Shown in pieces: positions 36,169-45,011 of a DNA stretch of 64,000 nucleotides (the stretch's first letter is position 1; each line of letters opens with the position of its first letter). The translations under genes were made by a program, and so were the position numbers. Source of the stretch: Paeniglutamicibacter kerguelensis (lineage in GTDB: Bacteria > Actinomycetota > Actinomycetes > Actinomycetales > Micrococcaceae); assembly GCF_017876535.1 (NCBI RefSeq), contig NZ_JAGIOF010000004.1, positions 434,001-498,000 on the forward strand. Reading direction: 5' to 3'. The notes beneath the pieces are model-generated. The model saw nothing but the letters and a program-made list of their open reading frames with translations, had not been told where the DNA came from and ran no database searches.

Positions 36169-36260
36169 ACTTCAAGGCTACGAAGCTATCGCGTTTCGCC
36201 ACGGCTCCCACGCCGCCCGATAGAGTAATGTTGTCCCATTTAACATTCCCGAGGTTTTTC

Positions 36261-37256
36261 GTGCCACACCCGCAATTACCGGTGCTTCACCAGCACATCG
36301 CAGACTGGTACTCCACGCATGCCAGGACCCTTCCCTGGCGGGAAAAATCGGCCAGCCCCTGGGCTGTCATGGTCTCCGAATTCATGCTTCAGCAAACCCC
36401 CGTGGTCCGGGTCCTGCCGGTCTGGGAAACGTGGATGGAGCGCTGGCCGACACCGGCGGATCTTGCCGCCGAACCCGTGTCCGAGGTCGTGCGCGCCTGG
36501 GGCCGATTGGGCTACCCGCGCCGCGCCCTGCGCCTGCATGCCGCTGCGATCGTGATTTCCGAGCAGCACGGCGGGCAGGTTCCCGGGACCGAAGCCGAAC
36601 TGTTGGCATTGCCCGGAGTGGGCACCTATACGGCTGCCGCGATCGCATGCTTTGCCTTTGGGGTGCCCACGGTTGTGGTCGACACGAACATCCGCCGGGT
36701 CCACGCGCGGTTGGTCAGCGGCAAGGCCTTGCCCGAGCAGAACCAGAATGCCGCCGAACTGGCCCTGGCCGCCCGGCTCCTGCCGAAATCAAACCCGCAA
36801 AATGCCGGCGAGGTTGCGCTGGCAAACACCTGGAACATCGGTGTCATGGAGCTTGGCGCCTTGGTGTGCACCGCGCGTTCCCCGCGCTGCGAGGACTGCC
36901 CGGTCATTGACCAATGCGCGTGGATTGCGGCAGGACGCCCGGAACCACACTATGTTCCCAAGGGACAACCCTGGCACGGGACCGACCGCCAGGTCCGCGG
37001 CGCGATGATGGCCGTGCTGCGCCATTCGCCGGGGCCGGTCAAACGGGAAGACTTGCTTGGGGCTCCCGATCTGGCCGCAGTGGCAAGCGAGCCACGGATC
37101 GCGGCCTCCGCCCGGCAGGGAGACCCTGACCATGAGTCGTGGGTGACCCTGCACGCGCTACCTGCCCTTGCCGAACAGCGCGAGCGGGCACTGGATTCGC
37201 TGTTGGCCGACGGGCTGGCACAGCAAAGTGCGGCAGGCATCGGACTGCCGCACTAG
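36261..37256 (+). CDS. mutY: A/G-specific adenine glycosylase MutY
   Basis: A 331-residue base-excision glycosylase that removes adenine opposite 8-oxoguanine. Catalytic E40 lies in SEFMLQQT, the helix-hairpin-helix is LPGVGTYTAAA at 117-127, D141 lies in VVDTNIRRV, and a 4Fe-4S cluster uses C203, C210, C213 and C219 (C-x6-C-x2-C-x5-C). The C-terminal region is shorter than in E. coli MutY. I start at GTG 36261 because GAGG lies 7-10 nt before it; an ATG at 36227 is out of register for a ribosome site. Confidence 0.93.
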   Translation: MPHPQLPVLHQHIADWYSTHARTLPWREKSASPWAVMVSEFMLQQTPVVRVLPVWETWMERWPTPADLAAEPVSEVVRAWGRLGYPRRALRLHAAAIVISEQHGGQVPGTEAELLALPGVGTYTAAAIACFAFGVPTVVVDTNIRRVHARLVSGKALPEQNQNAAELALAARLLPKSNPQNAGEVALANTWNIGVMELGALVCTARSPRCEDCPVIDQCAWIAAGRPEPHYVPKGQPWHGTDRQVRGAMMAVLRHSPGPVKREDLLGAPDLAAVASEPRIAASARQGDPDHESWVTLHALPALAEQRERALDSLLADGLAQQSAAGIGLPH

Positions 37257-37563
37257 CCCGGTTTTCAGGATGACCGGCGGCCCAATCCCGCCTTGGTGCT
37301 GATGCGCGCCCGAACCTTCCGCGGGTCACCATCCTCTTTGCCACGGGTTCCTCACCGGCTCCCGGTCCGCTGCGAAGCCCGGGACCGGTTGATACGTTTT
37401 CGGGCATGGGTGATAGCCAAATAGGTCTTGGAGTTTCCTGACCACCTTTGAGAGCGTGGTACTGAACCGCTCGGCAGCCGGGCCCTTGTGCGCCTTGCGG
37501 CCATTCCAATGTTCCGGACTGCCGAGATGAACCATCACGCTTTTTCTTGGAAACGGAGCAGTC
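37257..37563. other. Intergenic region between mutY and an acyl-CoA dehydrogenase gene
   Basis: 307 nt without a confirmed gene. A minus-strand frame at 37326-37577 has a plausible middle (EHWNGRKAHKGPAAERFSTT) but no family I recognise and would overlap the dehydrogenase start, so I do not call it. It may be a gene remnant or simply the promoter region. Confidence 0.35.
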
Positions 37564-38760
37564 ATGAACGACATCACCGACTTTTACCTGTTGGGGGAAT
37601 CGCTCAACGATACCCAGCGCGATATCCAGCTGCGCGTGCGGAAATTCGCCCGCGAAGACGTGCTGCCCGTCATCAACGACTACTGGGAACGAGCCGCTTT
37701 CCCGTTCGAGTTGCTGCCCAAGCTGGCCAAGCTCAACGTCGTGGGCACCTTCATCGAAGGCTACGGCTGCCCGGGCATGGACCGGTTGTCCGCGGCCATG
37801 GTCTCCCTGGAAATGTCCCGCGTCGATGGCAGCATGAACACCTTCCTAGGTGTCCAGTCGGGCCTGACCATGGGATCGATCGCACTGCTGGGCGACGAGG
37901 ACCAGAAAAACCACTGGCTCCCGGCCATGGCCAAGATCGAGAAGATCGGTTCCTTCGCACTGACCGAACCCGAGCACGGTTCCGACTCCGTCGCGCTGGA
38001 GACCTCGGCCCGCCGTGAAGGCGACCACTGGGTGCTCAACGGCAAGAAGCGCTGGATCGGCAACGCCAGCTACGCCGACGTCATCGTGCTCTGGGCCCGC
38101 GACGAGGCCGACGGCAAGGTCCAGGCATTCGTCGTCGAACGCAATGCCGACGGCAGCTACCCGGAGGGGTACAACGCCGAGGTCATCACCGGGAAGATCG
38201 GCAAGCGCGCGATCCTGCAGCCGGACATCACCATCACCAACCTGAAGGTTCCGGCGGAGAACAAGCTCGCGGAGTCCTCGAGCTTCAAGGACGTCGGCCG
38301 GGTGCTGATGAACACCCGCGGCAACGCTTCCTGGGAATCCCTGGGCCATGCCATCGCCGCCTACGAGTGCGCCGTGGAATATGCCAAGGGCCGGATCCAG
38401 TTCGGCAAGGCGATCGCCAGCTTCCAGCTGGTCCAGAACAAGCTCGCCAACATGCTCGCCGAGCTGACCGCGATGCAGCTGATCTGCTTCCGCATCACCA
38501 ACCTGCAGGAACAGGGCAAGCTCACCGGGCCGATGGCCTCGCTGGCCAAGATGCACACCGCACAAAAGGCACGCTGGATCTGTGCCGAGGCACGCGACAT
38601 CCTCGGCGGCAACGGCCTGCTGCTGGAATACCACGTGGCCCGCCACATGACAGACATGGAGGTCGTCCACACCTACGAGGGCACCGACTCCATCCAGTCA
38701 CTGATCCTGGGACGCGAGATCACCGGGATCTCGGCCTTCAACGGCGCCGAAACCAGGTAA
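37564..38760 (+). CDS. Acyl-CoA dehydrogenase, glutaryl-CoA dehydrogenase-like
   Basis: A 398-residue FAD-dependent acyl-CoA dehydrogenase. FAD and acyl-binding motifs include FALTEPEHGSDS near 136-147, the WIGNASYADV turn near 164-173 and RIQFGKAI. The catalytic base E372 lies in VHTYEGTDSIQS, a sequence typical of glutaryl-CoA dehydrogenases and related short or branched-chain enzymes. Monocistronic, with a strong terminator after it. The substrate, glutaryl-CoA or another, cannot be fixed. Confidence 0.88.
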   Translation: MNDITDFYLLGESLNDTQRDIQLRVRKFAREDVLPVINDYWERAAFPFELLPKLAKLNVVGTFIEGYGCPGMDRLSAAMVSLEMSRVDGSMNTFLGVQSGLTMGSIALLGDEDQKNHWLPAMAKIEKIGSFALTEPEHGSDSVALETSARREGDHWVLNGKKRWIGNASYADVIVLWARDEADGKVQAFVVERNADGSYPEGYNAEVITGKIGKRAILQPDITITNLKVPAENKLAESSSFKDVGRVLMNTRGNASWESLGHAIAAYECAVEYAKGRIQFGKAIASFQLVQNKLANMLAELTAMQLICFRITNLQEQGKLTGPMASLAKMHTAQKARWICAEARDILGGNGLLLEYHVARHMTDMEVVHTYEGTDSIQSLILGREITGISAFNGAETR

Positions 38761-38772
38761 CACCGAAGTTCG

Positions 38773-38807
38773 GAAAGGGGGATGGCGCTAGGCGCCATCC
38801 CCCTTTC
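38773..38807. terminator. Bidirectional terminator
   Basis: A perfect 16-bp stem (arms 38773-38788 and 38792-38807) with a 3-nt loop; its outer ends are GAAAG and CTTTC. It separates the convergent dehydrogenase and crotonase genes. Confidence 0.88.
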
Positions 38808-38833
38808 TTGGCTTTATCGCCAACCCGCGGAAA

Positions 38834-39652
38834 TTACCGCGTGAACTCCTGCTCCGGACCGGAACGCAGGGCAGCGAACCGGGCGTCACGCCGTTCCAGG
38901 ACCGCCGCGATGCCCTCGGCCGCCTCGGGGTCGACCATGCTGGCGACCATGGATCGGGCTTCGTCATCCAGCTGTTCTTCCAGGTTTTGCGTGTGCGCGG
39001 TGCGGCACAACCCGAGGATCCGTCCTGTGGCTCGTTCCGGGCCCCGGGCCAGTTGGTTTGCCAGTTCAATGGCTTCGGCCTCGGCCTGCCCGGCGTCCAC
39101 CAGTGAAGTCACCGCACCCAGTGCGTGCAATCGTTCCGCGCCGACGCGTGCGCCGGTGAGGCACATGTGGGTCAGCGCCTGGCGCGGCACGGATTCGGCA
39201 AGCAAGGCCGTCAGCCCGCCGTCTGGGGTCAGCCCGGCCTTGATGTAGGCGGCGGAGAAGAACGCATTGCGGGCAGCCACGAGCAGGTCGCCGGCAAGTG
39301 CCAGCGACAGGCCAGCCCCGGCGGCACCGCCCTCCACGGCCGTGATGACCGGCTTGGGGCAGGCCCTGATGTCAAGGATCATCCGGTGCAACAGTCCGAT
39401 CCGGGCATACCGGGTCTCCGTGTCGAGGTCCCGGGTGGTGGCGAGCTGGTGGAGGTTGCCGCCGGAGCAGAAGAAGCCGCCGGCACCCGTGAACACGATG
39501 GCTCCCACGCCAGGGTCTTCCGCGGCCGCCCTCATCGCATTGCTGGCAGCCTGGAAGAACTCAGGCCCTATCGAGTTGCGCGTGGACGGGTTGTTGATGG
39601 TCAGTACCAGTACCGGGCCTTCGTTGCGGGCCAAGAGAACGTCGGTGTTCAT
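38834..39652 (-). CDS. Enoyl-CoA hydratase/isomerase (crotonase family)
   Basis: A 272-residue crotonase. Oxyanion-hole elements are FCSGGNLHQL near 61-70 and VEGGAAGAGLSLALAGD near 106-122. The position of hydratase Glu144 is not a glutamate, while D144 in AGLTPDGG fits the PaaG-like isomerase branch, so isomerisation of a double bond is more likely than plain hydration. The start is ATG 39652, with AGGAAT upstream. It may be cotranscribed with a small upstream frame. Confidence 0.83.
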   Translation of the reverse strand: MNTDVLLARNEGPVLVLTINNPSTRNSIGPEFFQAASNAMRAAAEDPGVGAIVFTGAGGFFCSGGNLHQLATTRDLDTETRYARIGLLHRMILDIRACPKPVITAVEGGAAGAGLSLALAGDLLVAARNAFFSAAYIKAGLTPDGGLTALLAESVPRQALTHMCLTGARVGAERLHALGAVTSLVDAGQAEAEAIELANQLARGPERATGRILGLCRTAHTQNLEEQLDDEARSMVASMVDPEAAEGIAAVLERRDARFAALRSGPEQEFTR

Positions 39653-39930
39653 GCTGCGGATTCCTGTCCAAGATCGGTTCGTGTTGCGGCTGGATGCCGT
39701 CCCGGCCGCCATGCTGCGGCAGCGGCACGGGAGGGGGAAGTTTCAATTGCGGGTTCCAGGACCCGGGAGGCGAGTGCGGCCGCTTCGGGCGGCCCGCTGG
39801 GCGACGCCGTGGCGGGTCCCGTGCTCCACTCAAGATAGCCGATCGCCAGCGGCTGGCACGCCGAGATCCGGGCTTCATGACGTCGTTCTTGCCTGATGCC
39901 CACGGATGTCCGGGGTGCAACAACCGGCAC
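39649..39930 (-). CDS. Possible small protein coupled to the crotonase gene
   Basis: A 93-codon frame that ends in an ATGA overlap with the crotonase start. The residues are Ala/Pro/Arg-rich with no family I recognise, no signal and no membrane segment, and the upstream ribosome site is unclear. The overlap geometry is the main argument for it; high GC makes such frames common by chance. Confidence 0.25.
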   Translation of the reverse strand: MPVVAPRTSVGIRQERRHEARISACQPLAIGYLEWSTGPATASPSGPPEAAALASRVLEPAIETSPSRAAAAAWRPGRHPAATRTDLGQESAA

Positions 39931-40017
39931 GGAACGGCCAGCTACACGGGAACGGTATACCCGTGATTACCCCTGGATACTGTGAAGCAGGGCACTTGGT
40001 CGGCTAACGTCCAGAAC
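39653..40017. other. Divergent intergenic region
   Basis: 365 nt between the crotonase and phosphatase genes. Apart from the doubtful 93-codon frame on the minus strand, it probably holds two divergent promoters. I see no clear operator or hairpin. Confidence 0.35.
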
Positions 40018-40671
40018 GTGAGCGTTCTCTATTTGGTCCGGCACGGACAAGCATCCTTCGGCACCGAGGACTATGACCGCCTGTCGCCCCGCGGCAAGGA
40101 CCAGAGTCAGTCCCTCGGCAACTTTCTGATGCGGGCCGGGACAACCCCGACCAGCATCACCAGCGGCGACATGAAGCGCCAGCGCCAGACGGCACAAGGG
40201 CTCATCGAGGCCGCCGACTGGGACACGACGCTCGACATCGACCCGGGTTGGGACGAATTCAACGCCTCCGACCTGATCAGCGCCTATCCCACGGACGACC
40301 CGAGCGCCAAGAGCGATTCACGCGCCTTCCAGCGGTTGCTCGAAAAGGCCTCCACCCGGTGGGCCTCCGGCGACCACGACGCCGACTACCTCGAAACGTT
40401 CACCGCATTCACCGACCGGGTCGACGCGGCCCTCGACAGGGCCGTGGACGGACTCGGATCGGGACAGAGCGCGGTCGTCGTCTCGAGTTCCGGCGTCATC
40501 GCTTGGGCGGCAGCCCGACTGTTGGACGGCGGATTCCAGCAATGGCTCGCACTGAACCGGGTCACCGTGAATTCCGGCGTCACCAAAATCGTCTCCGGCG
40601 CCTCCGGGAAGACCATGGTGACGTTCAACGACCACGGCCATCTCCCCAGCTCCTGGATCACCTACCGCTAG
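40018..40671 (+). CDS. Histidine phosphatase family protein
   Basis: A 217-residue histidine phosphatase (phosphoglycerate mutase-like). The phospho-accepting His is H9 in LVRHGQA, and a second His is in the C-terminal FNDHGHLP; the substrate-binding SGDMKRQRQTAQ follows at about 49-60. The GTG at 40018 starts directly at the first strand. It precedes FabG by 56 nt on the same strand. Its substrate is unknown; its position suggests a small phosphoester linked to the acyl-CoA genes. Confidence 0.82.
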   Translation: MSVLYLVRHGQASFGTEDYDRLSPRGKDQSQSLGNFLMRAGTTPTSITSGDMKRQRQTAQGLIEAADWDTTLDIDPGWDEFNASDLISAYPTDDPSAKSDSRAFQRLLEKASTRWASGDHDADYLETFTAFTDRVDAALDRAVDGLGSGQSAVVVSSSGVIAWAAARLLDGGFQQWLALNRVTVNSGVTKIVSGASGKTMVTFNDHGHLPSSWITYR

Positions 40672-40727
40672 GGCGGCAAGGGAACAAGTTTTTGCTTCAC
40701 ACCCGACACAAGGAAACAGGTCTCACC

Positions 40728-41486
40728 ATGACTGAACAAAAGCGCACGGCAATCGTCACCGGAGCTGGACGCGGCATCGGCGCCGAAATTGCGCGCCGCC
40801 TCGCTTCCGACGGATTCAACGTCGCGGCGATCGACCTCGACCAGAAGGGCCTCGACGCCCTCACCAGCGACCTGCGCGCCCAGGGCCATTCGGCCATCGG
40901 CATCGTCGCCGACATCTCCGACGAGGAAGCGGTCGATGCGGCGGTCGCCCGCACCGCCGACGAGCTGGGAGCCCCGGTCGTGGTGGTCAACAACGCGGGC
41001 ATCATCCGCGACAACATGCTGTTCAAGATGTCGGTCTCCGACTGGGATCTGGTCATGAACGTGCACCTGCGCGGATCCTTCCTGGTCTCCCGCGCGGCCC
41101 AGAAGCACATGGTCGAGGCCAAGTGGGGGCGCATCGTCAACCTCTCGAGCACCTCGGCACTGGGCAACCGCGGCCAGGCCAACTACTCGGCCGCCAAGGC
41201 CGGCCTGCAGGGATTCACCAAGACCCTCGCCCTGGAACTTGGCCAGTTCGGTGTCACCGCCAACGCGATCGCCCCGGGCTTCATCGAAACCGAGATGACC
41301 GCCTCCACCGCCGAGCGCATGGGCATCACCTTCGAGGACTTCACCGCGAAGGCCGCCGCGGCAATCCCGGTGCGCCGCACCGGCAAGCCAACGGACATCG
41401 CCAATGCCGTGTCCTTCTTCGCCTCCGAGAACGCCGGTTTCGTCTCCGGCCAGGTCCTCTACGTGGCGGGTGGACCGAAGGCATGA
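40728..41486 (+). CDS. 3-oxoacyl-ACP/CoA reductase (FabG-like SDR)
   Basis: A 252-residue classical short-chain dehydrogenase reducing or oxidising a 3-oxo/3-hydroxyacyl thioester with NAD(P)(H). Cofactor motif TGAGRGIG is at 11-18, NNAG at 88-91, the catalytic Ser at about 140-142, and Y153/K157 in the YSAAK motif. AGGAAA precedes ATG 40728. It overlaps the MaoC gene by 4 nt and precedes a thiolase, so it probably works in beta-oxidation or its reverse. Confidence 0.88.
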   Translation: MTEQKRTAIVTGAGRGIGAEIARRLASDGFNVAAIDLDQKGLDALTSDLRAQGHSAIGIVADISDEEAVDAAVARTADELGAPVVVVNNAGIIRDNMLFKMSVSDWDLVMNVHLRGSFLVSRAAQKHMVEAKWGRIVNLSSTSALGNRGQANYSAAKAGLQGFTKTLALELGQFGVTANAIAPGFIETEMTASTAERMGITFEDFTAKAAAAIPVRRTGKPTDIANAVSFFASENAGFVSGQVLYVAGGPKA

Positions 41487-41953
41487 GGATCTTCAACGGG
41501 GTGGACGACTTTGCGCAGTGCGTGGGTGAGGAAATCGGCGTCACCGAATGGCGCACCATCACCCAGGAAGATATCGATGCGTTCGCCAAGGTGACCAACG
41601 ACCACCAGTGGATCCATGTCGACACCGAGCGTGCGGCCTCGGGCCCGTTTGGCACCACGCTGGTGCACGGCTACCTGACGCTCTCGCTGGTCTCCGGGTT
41701 CATGTTCAACACCTACCGCATCGACGGGCTGTCCATGGGCGTGAACTACGGATCGAACAAGGTCCGCTACCCGGCCCCGGTCCTGGTCGGCTCGCGCGTG
41801 CGTGGCCGGGTCAAATTGGTGTCCGTTGACCGCGAGGGCACCTGGGCGCAGTCAACGGTCCAGGTCACCGTCGAACAGGAGCTCAACGGGGAGGCGAAGA
41901 AGCCTGGCTGTGTCGCCGAGGTCGTCTCCCGGCTCTACGAGGCCAAGGTCTAG
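41483..41953 (+). CDS. MaoC family dehydratase
   Basis: A 156-residue hot-dog-fold (R)-specific enoyl-CoA hydratase of the MaoC family. The hydratase-2 motif has D40 and H45 in the VTNDHQWIHVD stretch, followed by the GTTLVHGYLTLSL element. Coupled to the FabG gene by ATGA. With FabG and thiolase it completes the hydration, oxidation and cleavage steps of a beta-oxidation-like cycle. Confidence 0.88.
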   Translation: MRIFNGVDDFAQCVGEEIGVTEWRTITQEDIDAFAKVTNDHQWIHVDTERAASGPFGTTLVHGYLTLSLVSGFMFNTYRIDGLSMGVNYGSNKVRYPAPVLVGSRVRGRVKLVSVDREGTWAQSTVQVTVEQELNGEAKKPGCVAEVVSRLYEAKV

Positions 41954-42031
41954 GGCAGCCCTGACCCGGGGGCACGGTCCCCAGCCCCGGCCGCCCCACA
42001 TACATCACCCCCTGCATTAAGGAGCACGCGC

Positions 42032-43234
42032 ATGTCCAGAGCAGCCATAGTTGCCACCGCCCGCACCCCCATCGGCAAGGCGCACCGCGGCGCCTTCAAC
42101 AACACCTCGGCTCCCGAGCTGGCCGGGCACGCGATTGCCGCGGCGTTGGCCAAGACCGGAATCGACCCGTCACTGGTCGAGGACGTCATCATGGGTGCCG
42201 CCGCGCAGCAAGGGACGCAAAGCTTCAACGTCGCCCGCCAGGGCGCCCTGCGCGCGGGCCTGCCGGTGACGGTTCCCGGGCAGACCATCGACCGGCAATG
42301 TTCCTCCGGCCTGATGGCCGTCGCCACGGCCGCCAAGCAGATCCTCGTCGACTCCATGGCGGTGACCGTGGGCGGCGGCGTAGAGTCCATCTCGCTGGTG
42401 CAGAACGAACACCTCAACAAGTACCGCAGCCGCGATCCCTGGCTTGAGGCCAACATCCCCGGCACCTACATGCCGATGCTGCGGACCGCCGAACTCGTGG
42501 CCGAGCGCTACGGCATCAGCCGCGAACGGCAGGACCACATGGGCGCACTCTCCCAGCAGCGGGCCGCAAATGCCCAGGCGAGCGGCAGGTTCAATGACGA
42601 GATCGCGCCGATCTGGGTGACCACGCTGAAGACCGACAAGGAAACCGGCGAGGTCACCGAGTTCGAGCAGCTGGTCTCACAGGACGAGGGCGTGCGCGCC
42701 GGCACCACCGCCGAGACCCTCGCGGGGCTTCGCACGGTCCTGCAGCCCGGGGAATTCACGGCACAACCGACCGTGACGGCCGGAAACGCCTCGCAGCTGT
42801 CCGACGGCGCCTCCGCCAACGTCCTGATGAACAGCGATTTCGCGGCCTCCCTGGGCCTTGCACCCCTGGGCTACTACTGCGGCATCGCCGTGACCGGATG
42901 CGAGCCCGACGAGATGGGGATCGGCCCGGTTTCCGCGATCCCGAAGCTCCTGAGGAACCACGGCCTGACCGTGGATGACATCGGGCTGTGGGAGCTGAAC
43001 GAGGCCTTCGCCTCGCAGGCGGTTTACTGCCGTGATTTCCTGGGGATCGACCCGGAAAAGATGAACGTCAACGGCGGCGCGATCGCCCTGGGCCACCCCT
43101 ACGGGATGACGGGCTCGCGGGCCGTGGGCAGCGCGCTGCTCGAGGCGCGGCGCCGCGATGCGCAATTCGTGGTGGTTTCAATGTGTGTGGGCGGCGGCAT
43201 GGGCGCCGCCGGCCTCTTTGAGGTCGCGCGCTAA
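42032..43234 (+). CDS. Acetyl-CoA C-acyltransferase (thiolase)
   Basis: A 400-residue thiolase. The acyl-accepting cysteine is C90 (in DRQCSSGLMA), the second active-site His is H355 in GGAIALGHPYG, and C385 lies in SMCVGGGMG. It is fully conserved in the catalytic set. AAGGAG precedes ATG 42032. It follows the MaoC gene by 78 nt and ends the run before a strong terminator. It would cleave 3-oxoacyl-CoA or condense two acyl-CoAs. Confidence 0.92.
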   Translation: MSRAAIVATARTPIGKAHRGAFNNTSAPELAGHAIAAALAKTGIDPSLVEDVIMGAAAQQGTQSFNVARQGALRAGLPVTVPGQTIDRQCSSGLMAVATAAKQILVDSMAVTVGGGVESISLVQNEHLNKYRSRDPWLEANIPGTYMPMLRTAELVAERYGISRERQDHMGALSQQRAANAQASGRFNDEIAPIWVTTLKTDKETGEVTEFEQLVSQDEGVRAGTTAETLAGLRTVLQPGEFTAQPTVTAGNASQLSDGASANVLMNSDFAASLGLAPLGYYCGIAVTGCEPDEMGIGPVSAIPKLLRNHGLTVDDIGLWELNEAFASQAVYCRDFLGIDPEKMNVNGGAIALGHPYGMTGSRAVGSALLEARRRDAQFVVVSMCVGGGMGAAGLFEVAR

Positions 43235-43280
43235 ACACTCGCTCGCTCAACGGACGCCGTGGCCGCGGCAGAAATGAGTA

Positions 43281-43328
43281 CAGGCGGTTCCCCTCGGCGT
43301 CACGCCAAGGGGAACCGCCTGCGTTTTC
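43281..43328. terminator. Bidirectional terminator
   Basis: A 19-bp stem with one mismatch (arms 43281-43299 and 43303-43321) followed by CGTTTT. It separates the thiolase (+) and NIPSNAP (-) genes. Confidence 0.88.
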
Positions 43329-43334
43329 CACCCG

Positions 43335-43946
43335 CTACTGCAGTGGAGAGAACTCCGCCGGTGCCAACCGCTTCACCAACGTGGAGAGCGGTGCCGGGCA
43401 ATCGGCCGGCCGCGTGGCACCGGCCCCTGCGACAGCGACCGCCCGCGCACGGTGCTCCTCGTCCGGGTGCGCCCAGATCTGGACGATCCCGTTGGTCTGC
43501 CCGAACTCCAGGCGTCCGGCAAGCACGAGCGAATCGTGCTTGCTGCGCTCCCGGATCGCTTTCGACCAGGCCTCGCCGGCGGCGCGAAGGTCGGCGACCT
43601 TGAAGTAGTCGTAGCGGATCTCAAAGACCGGTCCGACGGCTGCGGGGGCCGGTTCCTCGACGAAGTCGAACGGGATCACCAGCTCCACCATCATCCGGTC
43701 CACGAATTCGCCCGTCGCCGGCGGCCAGTTCGGGTGCCGGGCGGCGAGGGCGCGCCGCTCGGTGCGCTCGGCCTGGTCCCGGTAGGGCCACACGTGGATT
43801 ACTTCGCTCTGCGGCTGGTCCGTGGTGCGCCAGAAGCCGGCCAGGGACGAGAATTCAGCACGGTCGACATACCCGGTGCCGAACCGCCGCTCGAACTCCG
43901 GCACATTCTCCGAATCCACCTGGTAGGAACGGATTTCGTAAATCAT
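43335..43946 (-). CDS. NIPSNAP family protein
   Basis: A 203-residue protein with two tandem NIPSNAP ferredoxin-like domains (about 1-100 and 108-203), starting with the typical YEIRSYQV and repeated at FEIRYDYFKV. The family is implicated in vesicle or metabolic roles but has no settled reaction. I start at ATG 43946, which has AAGGAA at a proper distance; ATG 43952 abuts it. Last gene of the amidase/P450 cluster. Confidence 0.8.
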   Translation of the reverse strand: MIYEIRSYQVDSENVPEFERRFGTGYVDRAEFSSLAGFWRTTDQPQSEVIHVWPYRDQAERTERRALAARHPNWPPATGEFVDRMMVELVIPFDFVEEPAPAAVGPVFEIRYDYFKVADLRAAGEAWSKAIRERSKHDSLVLAGRLEFGQTNGIVQIWAHPDEEHRARAVAVAGAGATRPADCPAPLSTLVKRLAPAEFSPLQ

Positions 43947-44011
43947 TGGCATTTCCTTCTCGTGTTGGTCGAACGGGTTCTCGGTGCCGGGGCGGCCTGT
44001 CCCCCGGAGGT

Positions 44012-44431
44012 TCAATTGCGCAGGCTCAGCAATCCGTCCAGCGCTGCTACGCCGGCGCCCGCGCATTCTTCGTCCTGCTCACCGGTGCCGCCGCCCACGC
44101 CACAGGCACCGACCAGGATGCCGTCGCAGAAGATCGGGACGGCGCCCTTGGCGTAGAAGATGTGCCCGCCCTCGGCCTGGGCGATGCCGGACATGATCGG
44201 CGAGGCGGCACGCTCTGCGAGCAGGCCGCTGGGCTTGGCGAAGCCGGCGGAGGTAATGGCCTTGCCCTGCGAGCCATAGCCGGCACCCCAGTGCCCGCCG
44301 TCCATTCGCCCGAAGGCGAGGAGCCGGCCGCCGGCATCACAGACCGAGACGCTGATCCTGATGTCCAATTCCGTGGCTTTGTCGATGGCGCTTGCAATGA
44401 CGAGGTTTGCCTGTGCGAGGGTGAGTGTCAT
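44012..44431 (-). CDS. GlcG/HbpS family heme-binding-like protein
   Basis: A 139-residue protein of the GlcG/HbpS/PduO-C (Haem_degrading) family. Typical elements are LAQANLVIASAIDKATEL, ISVSVCDAGGRLLAFGRMDG, and the C-terminal GAVPIF with GACGVGGGT. Relatives bind heme or cobalamin and occur in glycolate and aromatic operons. No signal peptide. It lies between the NIPSNAP gene and a small barrel protein gene in the P450-amidase cluster. Confidence 0.82.
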   Translation of the reverse strand: MTLTLAQANLVIASAIDKATELDIRISVSVCDAGGRLLAFGRMDGGHWGAGYGSQGKAITSAGFAKPSGLLAERAASPIMSGIAQAEGGHIFYAKGAVPIFCDGILVGACGVGGGTGEQDEECAGAGVAALDGLLSLRN

Positions 44432-44483
44432 GACCTGTCTTTCGGGTGGTTTCGGAAAAAGGGTTTCTGAAGTCGCGGACGCG

Positions 44484-44801
44484 CTAGGGAATGGCCCGGA
44501 ACATGGACAGCGAGGCGTTGGAGGTGTGCGGCCTGATCTTCGACGCCCAGTCGCCCTGTGAGGATGCGGCCTTCCATTCCGGGGTCTGCGGCAGGTCCGG
44601 GGAATCCACGCGATAGACCGTTGCGTAGCGCTGCACGCCCGCGTTGGGCCGTTCCAGGACGTAACGCTGGACGCCCAGGACGCCCGGGACCTTCGCGATG
44701 AATGGAACGTGCTCGTCGTTGTAGATGCGGTTGAACTCGTCGTCGAGCTCCTCCGGGATATCAAGCTGGACGAGCCACATGTATTCGGTGTTTTCCTTCA
44801 C
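44484..44801 (-). CDS. Small dimeric alpha/beta-barrel protein
   Basis: A 105-residue protein with the ferredoxin-like fold pattern of EthD/DUF4286-like proteins: MWLVQLDIPEELDDEFNRIY, then NDEHVPFIAKVPGV and GVQRYVLE. I start at GTG 44801, with AGGTAAGG upstream; ATG 44780 is an alternative lacking a ribosome site. Such proteins often help in monooxygenation or ring chemistry, but no reaction is assigned. Encoded in the amidase-P450 cluster, 52 nt before the GlcG/HbpS gene. Confidence 0.7.
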   Translation of the reverse strand: MKENTEYMWLVQLDIPEELDDEFNRIYNDEHVPFIAKVPGVLGVQRYVLERPNAGVQRYATVYRVDSPDLPQTPEWKAASSQGDWASKIRPHTSNASLSMFRAIP

Positions 44802-45011
44802 GTGCCTTACCTTTCGACGGCCGCCCTGGCCGCGGGGCAACACGTCCCGGCACTTCGGTGCAGGTCAGTGCCCCGCGTCGGCGGCATTCTTTATGGATCG
44901 CCCGTTGCTGGTTGCTCAACGGGCAAGGTCAAGGGGTGGTGCTCAAGAGGAAGTGTTCAATTGTTTGCGCTCTGGAGTGCACCCCGCGGTTGGCGCGGGT
45001 GCGGGAAGGGT

